14,417 bases of DNA, taken from positions 1 through 14,417 of the forward strand of contig JAFGBW010000055.1 of assembly GCA_016932965.1 (NCBI GenBank), written 5' to 3'. Below are positions 13,204 to 14,417 of this stretch, one piece after another. The position numbers were made by a program, and so were the translations under genes. Every line of letters starts with the position of its first letter. Positions within the stretch are counted from its first letter, which is position 1. The notes below the pieces were generated by a model. The model worked only from the letters and a program-made list of their open reading frames with translations, did no database searches and had not been told where the DNA came from. This stretch comes from Candidatus Auribacterota bacterium (GTDB lineage: Bacteria > Auribacterota > JAFGBW01).

Positions 13204-13245
13204 ATTTGCCCACCCGTTATTCCGTCGAGGAGATAGATCATTACG

Positions 13246-14271
13246 ATGCTTGTATTAGGAATAGAAACCTCCTGCGATGAAACGTCCGTTGCTTTGGTTG
13301 AAGATGGGTGCCGCGTTTTGGGGGTCCGGACATTTTCCCAGGTTAAATCTCATGAAAAATACGGGGGCGTTGTTCCTGAAATTGCAAGCCGGATTCATGT
13401 GAATGTGCTTCACTATTTATTGGAGGATCTTTTTCAGGAAATCAAAATAAAACCGGATGATATCGGCCTTCTGGCTGTGGCTAATCGTCCTGGTTTAATT
13501 GGATCGTTACTGGTGGGGATCAGTTTCGCGAATGGACTGGCTTTTTGCTGGAATAAACCGGTTGTGGGAATTCATCATCTGGAGGCGCATATTTATGGGG
13601 CATTCATGGAGGAAGGGAAACAGCCTCAATACCCTTCCGTGGCTCTGATTGTGAGTGGAGGGCATACTCAGCTCGTTCAGGTTGACGCTCTCGGAGAATA
13701 TACTTTGTTGGGTAACACATTAGATGATGCGGCTGGAGAAGCTTTTGACAAAGTAGCGAAAATACTTGGTCTTTCCTATCCTGGAGGACCTGTTATCGAT
13801 AAATATTCGCAAGTGGGCGATCCTGGTGCATGGTCGTTTCCTAGAGCTTTACTGGAGGATTCTTCGCTGGCTTTTAGTTTCAGTGGCCTTAAAACAGCCG
13901 TGTTATATGCCGTGAAGGGGTATGGCAGAAAAATTTCGCAGACAAGTTCCACGATCCCGGAAAGAATGGTCAAAGACATAGCCGCTTCTTTTCAACGGGC
14001 GGTTGTGGATGTGCTGGTCATAAAAATGGAGCGGGCTTTGGAAAAAACGCGGGCGCGTTCCATGATCGTATGTGGCGGTGTCGCTGCGAATTCAGAATTA
14101 AAGTCCGCCATGCACGCGGTATCAAACAGAAAAAATGTTCCTCTTTTCCTTCCCCCTTTGTTTTTATGTACGGATAATGCATTGATGGTGGCCGGACTGG
14201 GATGGCATAAAAGGCATCAGGCCACATCATTTATTTTAGAAACATATTCAAATAGTCCTATAAATAAATAA
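13246..14271 (+). CDS. tsaD: tRNA N6-threonylcarbamoyladenosine synthase TsaD
   Basis: Universal enzyme that, with TsaB and TsaE, transfers threonylcarbamoyl to A37 of ANN-decoding tRNAs, forming t6A. The ASKHA fold starts with MLVLGIETSCDETSVALVED. Metal ligands are His111 and His115 (HHLEAH, 110-115) and Asp310 (CTDNALM, 308-314). SGGHTQL (137-143), LDDAAGEAFDKVAK (159-172), SFSGLKTAV (211-219) and CGGVAANSEL (276-285) are all family motifs. Its 341 residues are normal. GAGGAG at 13227-13232 is the ribosome site, with a rather long gap of 13 bases to ATG 13246. TsaB, TsaE and TsaC are not in the window. MtaB encoded upstream uses its product. The stop codon lies in the left arm of the hairpin that follows. 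Confidence 0.96.
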   Translation: MLVLGIETSCDETSVALVEDGCRVLGVRTFSQVKSHEKYGGVVPEIASRIHVNVLHYLLEDLFQEIKIKPDDIGLLAVANRPGLIGSLLVGISFANGLAFCWNKPVVGIHHLEAHIYGAFMEEGKQPQYPSVALIVSGGHTQLVQVDALGEYTLLGNTLDDAAGEAFDKVAKILGLSYPGGPVIDKYSQVGDPGAWSFPRALLEDSSLAFSFSGLKTAVLYAVKGYGRKISQTSSTIPERMVKDIAASFQRAVVDVLVIKMERALEKTRARSMIVCGGVAANSELKSAMHAVSNRKNVPLFLPPLFLCTDNALMVAGLGWHKRHQATSFILETYSNSPINK

Positions 14272-14304
14272 GGCGAAAGGATTCGAATGACCCTTTCGCC
14301 TTAT
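14268..14304. terminator. Strong 13-bp hairpin at the tsaD stop, possibly bidirectional terminator
   Basis: ATAAGGCGAAAGG (14268-14280) and its exact complement (14292-14304) enclose an 11-base loop. The plus strand continues TATAGG-like, with only a short T-run contained in the stem, whereas the minus strand runs into TTATTTATTTATAG. It could therefore terminate transcripts from both sides if a convergent gene lies to the right. Confidence 0.55.
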
Positions 14305-14307
14305 AGG

Positions 14308-14337
14308 AACGTAAAACCGCCTCCTTGGTCTTACGTT
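14308..14337 (+). ncRNA. Stem-loop exposing an anti-Shine-Dalgarno-like loop (candidate RNA element)
   Basis: AACGTAAAACC (14308-14318) pairs with GGTCTTACGTT (14327-14337) with one mismatch in 11. The 8-base loop is GCCTCCTT on the plus strand, complementary to AAGGAGG-type ribosome sites. It sits between two other hairpins (14268-14304 and 14345-14363), giving a three-stem-loop array of about 100 bases. The whole could be a 3'-UTR-derived small RNA of tsaD or a cis element of the next gene. It matches no RNA family that I recognise. Confidence 0.35.
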
Positions 14338-14344
14338 TGAGGGG

Positions 14345-14372
14345 GGAACTTGAGGGATGTTCCTTATTTTAT
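14345..14372 (+). terminator. Short hairpin followed by T-rich tail
   Basis: GGAAC (14345-14349) pairs with GTTCC (14359-14363) around a 9-base loop, and TTATTTTAT follows at once. The stem is short (5 bp), so the call is tentative. It would be the plus-strand end of the stem-loop array after tsaD. Confidence 0.4.
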
Positions 14373-14417
14373 CTGTCGAGATTATTATTAACCTATTTTA
14401 ATAAAAAAATAAACAAA

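Overview
The window is about 14.4 kb of bacterial chromosome with moderate G+C. It carries 13 protein genes that I can support, long gene-poor spacers and no tRNA or rRNA that I can see. An outer-membrane-type lipoprotein signal, a Tat component, a GGDEF signalling protein, FixCX redox proteins and spacers full of short degenerate tandem repeats together suggest a Gram-negative, probably anaerobic environmental bacterium, perhaps of the former Deltaproteobacteria (Desulfobacterota). That placement is inference from gene content and style, not from a marker gene.

Left part (1-4013). Bases 1-938 hold no credible gene but contain three short tandem-repeat tracts. They are followed by an exported lipoprotein form of acetolactate decarboxylase (966-1739), a spacer with another repeat tract and a long imperfect hairpin (1908-1957), an unrecognised minus-strand gene (2013-2564), a small STAS/SpoIIAA-like protein (2898-3266) and an unrecognised 132-residue protein (3381-3779).

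Middle (4014-7662). A PAS-GGDEF diguanylate cyclase converges with a minus-strand GH77 4-alpha-glucanotransferase. The latter has about 140 extra residues between its nucleophile and its acid/base, as plant DPE2 does. A divergent spacer of 474 bases follows, with a perfect 16-bp inverted repeat upstream of fixC.

Right part (7663-14417). A tightly coupled set fixC-fixX-mtaB (ATGA overlaps at both junctions) joins an ETF-quinone-oxidoreductase-like flavoprotein and its ferredoxin partner to the radical SAM enzyme that methylthiolates t6A37 of tRNA. A good extended -10 promoter then starts a second cluster: a lone receiver-domain protein, tatA, a nitroreductase-family protein and a C-terminal processing protease. 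TsaD, which helps make t6A, the substrate of MtaB, comes last. Directly after tsaD lie three consecutive stem-loops; the middle one exposes an anti-Shine-Dalgarno-like GCCTCCTT loop.

The most interesting observations are the post-tsaD stem-loop array, the DPE2-like insertion in the glucanotransferase, the FixCX/MtaB coupling without FixAB, the exported acetolactate decarboxylase, and spacer repeats that keep strict 7- or 9-base phase although the unit sequence drifts.
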